DNA of 64,000 bases from Sporolactobacillus nakayamae (GTDB taxonomy: Bacteria; Bacillota; Bacilli; Bacillales; Sporolactobacillaceae): the NCBI RefSeq assembly GCF_900113325.1, contig NZ_FOOY01000007.1, positions 16,860 to 80,859 on the forward strand, read 5' to 3'. Position numbers and translations under genes: made by a program. Below the pieces are notes generated by a model. The model had not been told where the DNA came from. It saw nothing but the letters and a program-made list of their open reading frames with translations, and ran no database searches. This document shows positions 51,243-59,066 of this stretch, piece after piece. The stretch's first letter is position 1; each line of letters starts with the position of its first letter.

Positions 51243-51675
51243 ATGCACATGTGACTAAGTTTTCAGGGCATAGAAGTGAGAACAAGTTATGCGTGATTGT
51301 GGACAATTTGTGCACAGCAATGAACATTTATCCACAAGTTATGCACGTTTGAGGAAAAACTGTTCATAACTCTGAAAATTCATCACATTCAATTATGGTA
51401 AAATGAAGATATTTCGTAGGAGCAGTCTAGTTAATAGAAGTGAAAAGCGCGATTGTACAGGGTAAATCGCTATACGCAGAGAGTAGTGCGCCACATAATT
51501 AGAGCAATGCGAATAAATAGTGAATTTCGACAAATAGTGACTTTTTATGATGAAAATAGTTATCCACATTCACCAAAATACATCATTTTTCGGTACGTAT
51601 ATCTTGTGGCAAACGAATGATTCCATACAGAATATAGAATTAGCCTGTGGATATGTGCATAAGTTCTGTGTATAA
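51241..51675. other. DnaA-box cluster upstream of rlmH
   Basis: Two perfect boxes, 51328-51336 (+) and 51560-51568 (+). One-mismatch boxes: TTATGCACA 51241-51249 (+), TTGTCCACA 51298-51306 (-), ATATCCACA 51646-51654 (-), TTATGCACA 51654-51662 (-) and TTATACACA 51667-51675 (-). Two-mismatch sites lie at 51339-51347 and 51361-51369. B. subtilis has a DnaA-binding cluster upstream of the same gene (yydA). Confidence 0.85.
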
Positions 51676-51699
51676 CTCTAAATAAGGTTGGGATAAGTT

Positions 51700-52179
51700 G
51701 TGAATATCAGTATTTTAGTCGTGGGAAAGTTGAAAGAAAAATATTTTAAACAAGGGATTGAGGAATATGTAAAGCGGATGGGGCCCTATGCGAAAGTCGC
51801 GATCATTGAGGTGCCGGATGAAAAAGCACCTGAGAATCTCTCCGCAGCAGAAATCGAGCAGGTCAAGCAGGCAGAAGGCGCGCGGCTACTGAAGAAGTTG
51901 GCTGACAATGCCTATGCCATCGCACTCGCAATACAGGGGAAGCAAATGCCTTCCGAGGATTTTGCCGCAAAGATTCAAGAACTTGCGACCTATGGACACA
52001 GCGATATTGCCTTCATCATCGGCGGTTCGAACGGTTTGAGCGATGAAGTTCTAAGGAGGGCTGATTTCCAGCTCTCCTTCTCCAAATTCACGTTTCCGCA
52101 CCAGCTCATGCGCCTAATCCTAATCGAGCAGATTTACCGCGCGTTTAAAATTATGCGGGGAGAACCGTATCATAAGTGA
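51700..52179 (+). CDS. rlmH: 23S rRNA (pseudouridine-1915-N3) methyltransferase RlmH
   Basis: SPOUT-class methyltransferase that completes m3-pseudouridine 1915 in 23S rRNA. The 159-residue product has the SAM-binding knot motifs [10 protein letters not shown] and [17 protein letters not shown] and the end RGEPYHK. Start GTG at 51700, giving [16 protein letters not shown]. The upstream DnaA-box cluster reaches to within 25 bases of the start. Confidence 0.96.
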   Translation: MNISILVVGKLKEKYFKQGIEEYVKRMGPYAKVAIIEVPDEKAPENLSAAEIEQVKQAEGARLLKKLADNAYAIALAIQGKQMPSEDFAAKIQELATYGHSDIAFIIGGSNGLSDEVLRRADFQLSFSKFTFPHQLMRLILIEQIYRAFKIMRGEPYHK

Positions 52180-52186
52180 GGGAATT

Positions 52187-52363
52187 TCCATAATGAGCAT
52201 TGTACACGCACGACTCCTGGCTGCCGTAGGTATCGGAAAGGGTGCAATCCAGATCGAGAATCAGTGTTTTTGACGTTCTAAGTCGATGCACCTGATCAAG
52301 CAGTGCCTGATTCGTGAATACGCCAGTGCATTCCTCATCTGAATGAAATTGTGCAAATTGCAC
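52187..52363 (-). pseudogene. IS1380-like transposase remnant
   Basis: A 59-codon open stretch reads ILDLDCTLSDTYGSQE, then YNAHYG. IS1380-family transposases carry a very similar LDLDxTxSDTYGxQExxxYNAHY block around a catalytic Asp. The rest of a ~430-residue transposase is absent: the frame diverges after YNAHYG, and a stop lies just upstream of the start of similarity. It overlaps nothing essential but abuts rlmH. Confidence 0.65.
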
Positions 52364-52389
52364 CTGTCATATATACCGTTCATAATTTG
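52361..52389 (+). promoter_or_regulatory. Possible sigma-K promoter for the Cys-rich protein gene
   Basis: CACC (52361-52364), 16 bases, CATAATTTG (52381-52389), matching the mother-cell sigma-K pattern (AC, N16, CATAnnnT). A TATAAT at 52400-52405 without a good -35 is a competing vegetative explanation. Confidence 0.35.
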
Positions 52390-52436
52390 CTCCCAGCAAT
52401 ATAATGTATTATCAAAACTAGTAGGAGTGGTTATGA

Positions 52437-53123
52437 ATGAGTTACGATATGTTTGAAAATGATGCTCATCAAAAAGACCCTTGCGATAAATTCAAACATG
52501 ATTGTTGCGATGATCCATGCAAAGATTTCAAAAGGAAAGAGAAAAAATGCCCTAAAAAAGAAGAAAAGGGCTTGCTGACCGAACTTCAAGTCGATCAATT
52601 TCCGACCATCGTTCCAACACGCAAAGCACCAAATCTGAGAAACAAATTTGCGAATGTAGACGTGTGCATCAATGACTGTAAGGACCGCGTCGTTGTAGTC
52701 TTAACTGTGGAATGGGGTCCTAAGTTTTATCCGGAATTAGGATCTGCTGTAGAAGCAAAGTCACTTCCATATCCTATTTTAGTTCCATTCCCGGCGATAT
52801 TTAAAATCTGGAGAAAAGGCGATTCAGGTCCTGTACTCATCTCGGAGAAAAGAGATTCCAGCTTTGGCATCGCCTACTATTTTAACAAAGAAATCATTGC
52901 CAATACGACGACAACGATTCACGCAGTGGATCCGGATCCAACTCTTTGTAAAAATAAATACTTTGCCACAATTGAACCTGATGAAACGACGATGTCGCCA
53001 CCAGTCTTAACAGAACTGTCAGGCTTTTTGGGCTATAGTCTGCCGAAATTGAGCGTAAAAAATGTTCACAGCTACACCCTTACCGCAGAAGTAATTGCGG
53101 CCAACAAAAAGAAATGCAAGTAA
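52437..53123 (+). CDS. Cys/Lys-rich hypothetical protein, possible spore-surface protein
   Basis: 228 residues; I do not recognise the family. Residues 1-45 are rich in Cys, Asp and Lys (DPCDKFKHDCCDDPCKDFKRKEKKCPKK in pieces). The remaining 180 residues look like beta-rich globular protein (VCINDCKDRVVVVLTVEW; CKNKYFATIEPDETTMSPP) with no signal peptide, membrane helix or catalytic motif. Cys-rich tails of this kind occur in spore coat and exosporium proteins, and a sigma-K-like promoter lies upstream; both are suggestive only. ATG at 52437 behind AGGAG; own terminator. Confidence 0.75.
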   Translation: MSYDMFENDAHQKDPCDKFKHDCCDDPCKDFKRKEKKCPKKEEKGLLTELQVDQFPTIVPTRKAPNLRNKFANVDVCINDCKDRVVVVLTVEWGPKFYPELGSAVEAKSLPYPILVPFPAIFKIWRKGDSGPVLISEKRDSSFGIAYYFNKEIIANTTTTIHAVDPDPTLCKNKYFATIEPDETTMSPPVLTELSGFLGYSLPKLSVKNVHSYTLTAEVIAANKKKCK

Positions 53124-53138
53124 CTAAGTAATTTTCAG

Positions 53139-53172
53139 CCTGCTCATGAGTATGGGCGGGTTTTGCTTTTCT
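53139..53172 (+). terminator. Terminator after the Cys-rich protein gene
   Basis: CCTGCTCAT / ATGGGCGGG with G-U pairs and a GAGT loop, followed by TTTTGCTTTT. Confidence 0.75.
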
Positions 53173-53368
53173 ATATAGAGTATGCTTGCCAATCAGACAG
53201 GGTGCTAACATGTACTCGAAATCATAGTGACACGCGTATTACCGGCAGTGCTTGACTGTTTGAACCGCTCGTGATTCTGAAATATGAAATATGGGAAAAT
53301 AAGCACGAGCAATGCGCCGAGCCGCGCCAGCGGATTGAATTCATGATTCCTATTGAAGATTAGGAAAA

Positions 53369-53407
53369 ACTAAAAAACAGCCTGCACCTAATCAAAGGTG
53401 CGGGCTG
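53369..53407 (-). terminator. Terminator of nrdD-nrdG
   Basis: CAGCCTGCACC / GGTGCGGGCTG (53378-53407, one G-U pair) followed on the minus strand by TTTTTTAGTTTTT. Confidence 0.92.
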
Positions 53408-53423
53408 CATAGAATAAGAGCTC

Positions 53424-54011
53424 TTATTTAACAAGCCGATCCCAAATCACAACTTGTCCGTTTTTCAGTGATTTTTGAACATCAATGATGCGCTGGTTGG
53501 CGCTGCCGCGGAATTGCAAGGTCAAGTCTTTCTGAGTGAGTTCGAAGCGGCCGTCAACTAAAATATCAATTTTTGACAGAAGTTCGCGCTTGTCTTCAGA
53601 GTCTTGCTGCAATTCTCCCCAAGTATAGCCTGTCCATGACCAGACATCTTTGGTCTGTCCAAATTCACTGCGGAGCCGATTCACCAGGGATAGGCAAACC
53701 TCCGTGTTTAAGAAGGGTTCCCCACCGAGTAGAGTCAGCCCCTGAATATAAGGCTGTCCAATATCTTTGATAATTTGATCCTCTAACTCCTTAGTGTACA
53801 GATGTCCATAGCGGAAGTTCTGAGCGGCTTTGTTGTAGCATCCAGGGCAGTCGAATGGACAGCCGCTGACATAGAGACTGCAACGCACGCCCTCGCCATC
53901 GACAAAATTAAATGGCTTATAGCTGGCAATGTAGCGTTGACTTAATTTCTCAGCGCGCCATGTCTTTGGGTTCGGGTTTCGCGGACCGATTGATTCCGGA
54001 TTTTTGACCAT
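53424..54011 (-). CDS. nrdG: Anaerobic ribonucleotide reductase activase NrdG
   Basis: Radical-SAM enzyme that creates the glycyl radical on NrdD. The 195-residue product has the cluster motif CPFDCPGCYN (CxxxCxxC, about residues 51-58), the partner loop GLTLLGGEPF and WSWTGYTWGEL. I chose ATG at 54011 with GGGAGGG upstream; a 14-codon extension overlaps the end of nrdD. Gap from nrdD is 13 bases, one operon. Confidence 0.95.
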   Translation of the reverse strand: MVKNPESIGPRNPNPKTWRAEKLSQRYIASYKPFNFVDGEGVRCSLYVSGCPFDCPGCYNKAAQNFRYGHLYTKELEDQIIKDIGQPYIQGLTLLGGEPFLNTEVCLSLVNRLRSEFGQTKDVWSWTGYTWGELQQDSEDKRELLSKIDILVDGRFELTQKDLTLQFRGSANQRIIDVQKSLKNGQVVIWDRLVK

Positions 54012-54024
54012 CAGATGCCCTCCC

Positions 54025-56232
54025 TTATTGCCGAGCGATCGTGTTGCTGTCATTGCCCGCAGTCAAATGCTTGACACGGGAGGCGATTTCAACGTGGCGG
54101 CCGTGAATCATCGGACGCTGCTGCGGGTTCCCTAGATAACCGCATGTGCGTTTTACGACGTCGCAGCTCTGCGGATCATTGTTGCCGCATTCCGGACACT
54201 CAAAGCCGCGTTCAGTCGGCTTGAATTCACCCTTGAATCCGCATTTGAAGCATTGGTCGATCGGAGTATTGGTTCCAAGATAGCCAATCCGATCATAGGC
54301 ATAATCCCAAACAGCTTCCAAAGCTTTCGGATTTTGTTTCAGATTCGGATACTCGCAGTAATGAATGAACCCGCCGGAGCAGTAAGGCGGAAAATCCTTT
54401 TCAAAATCTAATTTTTCAAATGGTGTCGGTGCTTTTCGAACGTCATAGTGAAAACTGTTTGTATAGTACTCTTTGTCGGTAATATCTTTTACTTTACCGA
54501 ATTTCTCAGTGTCTTGGCGGCAGAATTTATCGGTCAGACTCTCGCTTGGTGTACTGTACACACTGAAATGGTAGCCGTATTCATCTTCCCAGTCTTGGCA
54601 GTGTTCCCAAAGGTTTTTCACAACGTTGATTGCAAAATCTTTTGCTTCCGGGTTGCTTTCCCATGTACTGCCGTAAAAAACGGTGCCGACTTCATACAGG
54701 CCGATATAGCCTAGAGAAACGGTGGCACGTCGATTTTTGAATAGTTCATCAACCGAGTCTGTACGCTTCAATCGTTTACCGAAGGCGCCATACTGGTAAA
54801 GAATCGGCGCATTTTCCGGTGTTGCCTGTTTTGCGCGTTCCACTTTAAAGACCAGTGCTTCTTTGCAGATTTGCAGACGTTCCTCAAGAATCTTCCAGAA
54901 GGTTTCTTTGTCGCCCTTTGATTCCATGGCGATACGAGGCAGATTAACGGTTACGACACCGAGATTCATTCGCCCGGAGTTCACCTCTTTGCCGTTCTCA
55001 TCATGCCAGCCTTGCAAAAAGGAACGGCAGCCCATCGGTGCTTTAAAGCTTCCCGTGAGTTCAACCAGCTTGTCATACATCAGCACATCCGGATACATCC
55101 GCTTGGTTGCGCATTCCACAGCCAGCTGCTTGATATCGTAATTCGGATCACCCGAATTAAGGTTGAGACCACGTTTCAAACTGAATACCAGCTTAGGAAA
55201 AATTGCGGTGCGGTGTTCTTTACCCAATCCATCAATGCGGATGCGCAGAATCGCTTTTTGAATGGCCCGTTCGATCCAATTCGTTCCAAGTCCGAATCCT
55301 AAAGTAGTAAAGGGTGTTTGTCCCTGGGAAGAGTACAACGTATTAATTTCATACTCTAACGCTTGCATTGCGTCATAGATGTCTTTCTTTGTTTTTTTGC
55401 GGGCAAAGGCTTGCTGACGTTCAGCGCCTTCAACCCACTCTTTAGCGTCAGTTAAATGCTTGTCGTAATTTTTTTGAGCGAAAGGAGCAAGAAGTTCGTC
55501 CACACGGTCGGCTGAGCATCCGCCGTATTGACTGGAAGCAACGTTGGCAATAATTTGTGCCATTTGAGCAGTTGCCGTCTGGATGGAGTGCGGCGGCTCA
55601 ACATCGGCGTTACCTATTTTAAAACCATGATTGAGCATTTCATTAAAGTCAATCAAGCAGCAATTAGTCATTGGGCTGTATGGCTGATAATCCAAGTCAT
55701 GCCAATGAATCTCGCCTTTTAGCTGTGCATTGGCTACCTTCGGCGGGAGCATTTTCAGTCCGATGGCCTTAGCAACGGTACCCGCAGTCAAATCTCTTTG
55801 CGTATTAAATACATGACTGTCCTTGTTCGCGTTTTCGTTCACAATCGTTTTATCTTTATGTAGCAATTTGCGAATCGTGAAATTAATGTCGGTTGCCTGA
55901 TTGCGCGAAAAATCGCGTTGAGTCCGATAGTTAATGTATTCCTGAGCAATGTCATATTGGTGATGGGTCAGAAGCGTCTGTTCAACAATATTTTGAATCT
56001 CGTAAATTTTAACGTCATTGTGGAATCGTGATCTGATTTCAGTGATGACATCATCGGTAATTTCATTAATTAATTGATAGGTCATCGGATCTAATTCGCC
56101 GAGGACGTGCTTCGCTGCTTTTAGCAGAGCGGTTGTGATTTTTTCAGTATTGAAATCTATAATACGGCCATCGCGCTTCAGTACGTTAACCGCCAGCGGA
56201 TTCACTGCCGTTTTTTGTTTTGTCTCTAGCAT
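54025..56232 (-). CDS. nrdD: Anaerobic ribonucleoside-triphosphate reductase NrdD
   Basis: Oxygen-sensitive class III enzyme that makes dNTPs. The 735-residue product carries an N-terminal ATP cone (about 15-105, VLKRDGRIIDFNTEKITTAL), the catalytic barrel, a zinc site near the C-terminus (CFKCGFKGEF and CPECGNN) and the glycyl-radical loop RTCGYLGN. Normal length, no frameshift. Its presence shows that the organism can replicate DNA without oxygen. Two NrdR-type boxes flank the promoter. Confidence 0.97.
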   Translation of the reverse strand: MLETKQKTAVNPLAVNVLKRDGRIIDFNTEKITTALLKAAKHVLGELDPMTYQLINEITDDVITEIRSRFHNDVKIYEIQNIVEQTLLTHHQYDIAQEYINYRTQRDFSRNQATDINFTIRKLLHKDKTIVNENANKDSHVFNTQRDLTAGTVAKAIGLKMLPPKVANAQLKGEIHWHDLDYQPYSPMTNCCLIDFNEMLNHGFKIGNADVEPPHSIQTATAQMAQIIANVASSQYGGCSADRVDELLAPFAQKNYDKHLTDAKEWVEGAERQQAFARKKTKKDIYDAMQALEYEINTLYSSQGQTPFTTLGFGLGTNWIERAIQKAILRIRIDGLGKEHRTAIFPKLVFSLKRGLNLNSGDPNYDIKQLAVECATKRMYPDVLMYDKLVELTGSFKAPMGCRSFLQGWHDENGKEVNSGRMNLGVVTVNLPRIAMESKGDKETFWKILEERLQICKEALVFKVERAKQATPENAPILYQYGAFGKRLKRTDSVDELFKNRRATVSLGYIGLYEVGTVFYGSTWESNPEAKDFAINVVKNLWEHCQDWEDEYGYHFSVYSTPSESLTDKFCRQDTEKFGKVKDITDKEYYTNSFHYDVRKAPTPFEKLDFEKDFPPYCSGGFIHYCEYPNLKQNPKALEAVWDYAYDRIGYLGTNTPIDQCFKCGFKGEFKPTERGFECPECGNNDPQSCDVVKRTCGYLGNPQQRPMIHGRHVEIASRVKHLTAGNDSNTIARQ

Positions 56233-56266
56233 TATGAGTGCCCCCTTTTAAACAATTACTCAATCT

Positions 56267-56295
56267 ATAATAGGAGATTATCGGGTATGTTTCAA
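56267..56295 (-). promoter_or_regulatory. Promoter of nrdD-nrdG
   Basis: On the minus strand TTGAAA (56290-56295), 17-base spacer, TATTAT (56267-56272), about 35 bases before the ATG. Confidence 0.75.
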
Positions 56296-56351
56296 TCAAT
56301 ATATAGGAACGAATAGTCTGGAAAACTTATAGAAGATACTATATATTGTGT
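56294..56351. promoter_or_regulatory. Tandem NrdR-type boxes
   Basis: ATACTATATATTGTGT (56336-56351) matches the NrdR consensus ACACAATATATTGTGT at 14 of 16 positions. A weaker box, AATCAATATATAGGAA (56294-56309), is centred 42 bases away, four helical turns, and overlaps the -35 of nrdD. This fits repression when dATP is high. Confidence 0.65.
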
Positions 56352-56664
56352 TGTAATGGGATAAATTTAAATTGTGACAAGCCTGTGAAAGATGTCGTAG
56401 GTAAACAAAGCTTACAGCTTGCCGTAATTCTCTATAATAATACTGAAAATCACTAGCGTTATAGTTTTCAAAGCAGTTGATTCAAAATACTCGAATTTTA
56501 GAGTGCTATCCACTAAAAACATCCGTTACAATGGAGACAAGAAAGAAGTCATGTATGTCAGAAATCCAAAGCATCCTAATTTTAGTCGTTGAAACATGGA
56601 TGAATACAGAGAAATGGCGATACAGCTTGTAAATCAATAGGTTAACGTAGGAGGATTATTTTTA

Positions 56665-57981
56665 ATGAACCCAGGAGAACAGATTTATCAAAATTACATG
56701 AATATTTTAAAAGAAGAGCTTGTTCCTGCTACTGGCTGCACTGAGCCGATAGCGGTTGCTTATGCGGCCGCGAAGGCTCGAGAAGTGCTGAACGCGGTGC
56801 CTGAAAGCTGCATCATTGCGGCAAGCGGAAATATCATTAAGAATGTAAAAAGTGTCGTTGTTCCCAATACAAATGGTTTGAAAGGCATTAAAGCAGCTGC
56901 CGCAGCCGGTATTGTCGCCGGAGATGCATCGAAAAAACTGGAAGTGCTGGCAGATATTGAAGAAAAGGCGAAGGCATCCATACAGGGCTACATTGACGCG
57001 CATCCGATTACTGTCGCTCCTGCGGACAACGATATCGTTTTTTATATTGCAGCGACCGTTAAAAAAGGGAACAATGAGGCAACAGTTGTCATTGAACAGT
57101 ATCATACCAATATTGTTCGCATCACGCGAAATGAAAAAGTACTGTACGAATCGGGCAGCGGTTCAGATGAAGGCGGGGGGCTGACGGATCGGAGCCGTCT
57201 CACGGTTCGGGACATTCTCGATTTTGCGACTAGTGTACGCCTTGAGGATATTTCAGAAGTTATCGGAAGACAGGTCACCTTTAATTCCGCTGTCTCTGAA
57301 GAAGGGCTGACCCACGAGTGGGGTGCCAATATAGGAAAAGTCCTGTTGCGCGCCTATGGCAATGATATCAAGACGCGTGCTCGAGCCGCCGCGGCGGCGG
57401 GATCCGATGCGCGAATGGGCGGTTGTGAAAAACCGGTTGTGATTGTTTCGGGAAGCGGGAATCAGGGGATGACAGCCTCTCTTCCTGTCATTGAATATGC
57501 TAGGGAATTACGTGTGTCGCGTGATAAGCTCTATCGTGCTCTGGTTCTGTCCAACTTGGTAACCATTTACCAGAAAACGGGCATTGGTCGTCTCTCTGCA
57601 TATTGCGGTGCGGTCAGTGCCGGATGCGGCGCGGGTGCCGGCATTGCCTATTTGCAGGGTGGAGATTATGAAGATATTGCCCATACCATTGTCAATGCTT
57701 TGGCAATCACGTCAGGCATTATCTGTGACGGCGCGAAGCCATCATGCGCCGCCAAAATCTCCTCGGCAGTTGATGCCGGCATTCTTGGTTATCATATGTA
57801 TAAAAATAACCAGCAGTTTTTCGGCGGTGACGGCATCGTCACCAAAGGTGTGGACAACACGATTCATAATGTGGGCATTCTGGCTAAAAAAGGGATGCGG
57901 CAAACAGACCGTGAAATCATTAATATCATGCTTGAACATACCAGCAAAGATGCTGTCGCTGACGAACAAAACGAAACATAA
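56665..57981 (+). CDS. L-cysteine desulfidase-like enzyme (UPF0597/CyuA family)
   Basis: 438-residue protein of the serine dehydratase alpha-chain superfamily that likely breaks down cysteine to pyruvate, ammonia and sulfide with a [4Fe-4S] cluster. Cys25 (PATGCTEP) matches the proposed base. Cys314, Cys354 and Cys361 have the spacing (40 and 7) of the cluster ligands described in the Methanocaldococcus enzyme. Glycine-rich GSGNQG (263-268) and GAGAGIAYLQGGD follow the family pattern. ATG behind AGGAGG. Oxygen-sensitive chemistry fits the anaerobic gene next to it. Confidence 0.85.
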   Translation: MNPGEQIYQNYMNILKEELVPATGCTEPIAVAYAAAKAREVLNAVPESCIIAASGNIIKNVKSVVVPNTNGLKGIKAAAAAGIVAGDASKKLEVLADIEEKAKASIQGYIDAHPITVAPADNDIVFYIAATVKKGNNEATVVIEQYHTNIVRITRNEKVLYESGSGSDEGGGLTDRSRLTVRDILDFATSVRLEDISEVIGRQVTFNSAVSEEGLTHEWGANIGKVLLRAYGNDIKTRARAAAAAGSDARMGGCEKPVVIVSGSGNQGMTASLPVIEYARELRVSRDKLYRALVLSNLVTIYQKTGIGRLSAYCGAVSAGCGAGAGIAYLQGGDYEDIAHTIVNALAITSGIICDGAKPSCAAKISSAVDAGILGYHMYKNNQQFFGGDGIVTKGVDNTIHNVGILAKKGMRQTDREIINIMLEHTSKDAVADEQNET

Positions 57982-58022
57982 CAAGACTCAGATATTGCCG
58001 AATAGAATGGATAAGTTCATGT

Positions 58023-58913
58023 TTACGAGTCCACATCTGTTTCCCGCGTCAGCAGCTCGATTGTTGTTTTTTGCAGCGAAGTCAGCAGATGGTTCGATCG
58101 GTAGACAAGCTGGATTAGGAATTCCGGCTGCGGTTGATCTTTTAAGGACAGTACAGCGACAGGGTCCTGCGGAAGGAGCGCGGCTTCGCTAAGCATACTA
58201 ATCCCGACACCGCATGCGACCATGCCTTTAATGATCTGCACATCGTTGGTTTGATAGATGAGTTTCGGTTTGATCCCTGCCTGCTCAGTCAACTCGCGAA
58301 AGGCGATTGAATGAACAAAGCGTTCGTTGAGCTGAATGAACGATTCGCGCTTCAAATCATGAAAATACAGTGAACCACTTTGAGCCATTGGGTGGTTCAG
58401 GCCGACGATAATTTTGAATTGTTTTCGTGCAAGTAAGTGAACGGACAGTTTGGGGTCTTTGATGGGCTTGGTGGAGCTCAAAAGGGCCAAATCCAACTGT
58501 CCGTTTTTCAGTTGGTTTAAAAGCGAGTTCGAACCATCCTCGCGTGTGTCTAGATGGGAGAGCAGGTTCTTTTTCGAGAGTTTTGCTGAAAGCGCTGGGA
58601 AGAATGAGCTGCCAATTATAGGCGGCAGACCGAATCGAATCTTTTCCTGCTTAATTGCCGTGATCTCTAATTGGGCTGTTTTAAGCTCTAGCAGGATTTG
58701 CGTGACATGAGTCTGAAATTGTCTGCCGCTTTCTGTGAAAATCAAATCTTTATGCGATTGATCGCGAATAACAAGCTTAGTTTCTAATTCTTTTTCCAAT
58801 CTTTGAATGGCGGCCGTAATTGTCGGTTGACTAACATTAAAGTAATGAGCGACCCTTGTAAAATTTTTTTCTTGAAACAGCTGTTCAAAATAATAGAGAT
58901 CCCGTATATTCAT
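58023..58913 (-). CDS. mleR: LysR-family regulator, MleR-like
   Basis: 296-residue activator or repressor with an N-terminal winged helix (about 1-60, MNIRDLYYFEQLFQEKNF then VSQPTITAAIQRLEKEL) and a periplasmic-binding-like effector domain (about 90-290). The text around KLVIRDQSHKDLIFTESG resembles MleR of lactic acid bacteria, and it lies directly downstream of a malolactic enzyme on the same strand. The effector is probably L-malate; this is inferred from context. It converges with the desulfidase gene, leaving only 41 bases. Confidence 0.75.
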   Translation of the reverse strand: MNIRDLYYFEQLFQEKNFTRVAHYFNVSQPTITAAIQRLEKELETKLVIRDQSHKDLIFTESGRQFQTHVTQILLELKTAQLEITAIKQEKIRFGLPPIIGSSFFPALSAKLSKKNLLSHLDTREDGSNSLLNQLKNGQLDLALLSSTKPIKDPKLSVHLLARKQFKIIVGLNHPMAQSGSLYFHDLKRESFIQLNERFVHSIAFRELTEQAGIKPKLIYQTNDVQIIKGMVACGVGISMLSEAALLPQDPVAVLSLKDQPQPEFLIQLVYRSNHLLTSLQKTTIELLTRETDVDS

Positions 58914-58998
58914 GAGCAGTTTCGCCTCGCATGCTTTCAGCTTCAGTTCGTTGTCTTTAGTGTACCATTAAGATGCCTTTGTGCGTCATAAGCAAAAC

Positions 58999-59034
58999 AA
59001 AAGCCACTGAATCCTATGTGATTCAGTGGCTTTT
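58999..59034 (-). terminator. Bidirectional-looking terminator between mleA and mleR
   Basis: AAAAGCCACTGAATC / GATTCAGTGGCTTTT, perfect 15-bp stem with a 6-base loop; the minus strand continues into TTTTGTTTTGC. It should end most mleA transcripts before mleR. Confidence 0.88.
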
Positions 59035-59066
59035 GAACTTAGATTAATAACTAATTTTTTGTAGCG

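Larger units (their letters stand above)
51185..51699. other. htrA-rlmH intergenic region
   Basis: 515 bases with no gene. It has the htrA terminator followed by a cluster of DnaA boxes spread to the rlmH start. The rest is AT-rich. Confidence 0.75.
53124..53423. other. Convergent region between the Cys-rich protein gene and nrdG
   Basis: 300 bases with two facing terminators and about 190 bases between them in which I see no gene or repeat. Confidence 0.5.
56233..56664. other. Divergent region between nrdD and the cysteine desulfidase-like gene
   Basis: 432 bases with no gene. The left 120 bases hold the nrdD promoter and NrdR boxes. The right part leads to an AGGAGG ribosome site; TTACAAT near 56526-56532 is a possible -10 without a good -35. 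Confidence 0.6.

Noticed and set aside
56370..56395. TTGTGACAAGCCTGTGAAA as an Rex or CRP/FNR site
   Set aside because: The two TGTGA words are direct, not inverted, so the dyad required by these regulators is missing.
57584..58192. 202-codon frame overlapping the cysteine desulfidase-like gene
   Set aside because: It is a shifted-frame shadow of that gene that runs through its stop and into mleR antisense sequence.
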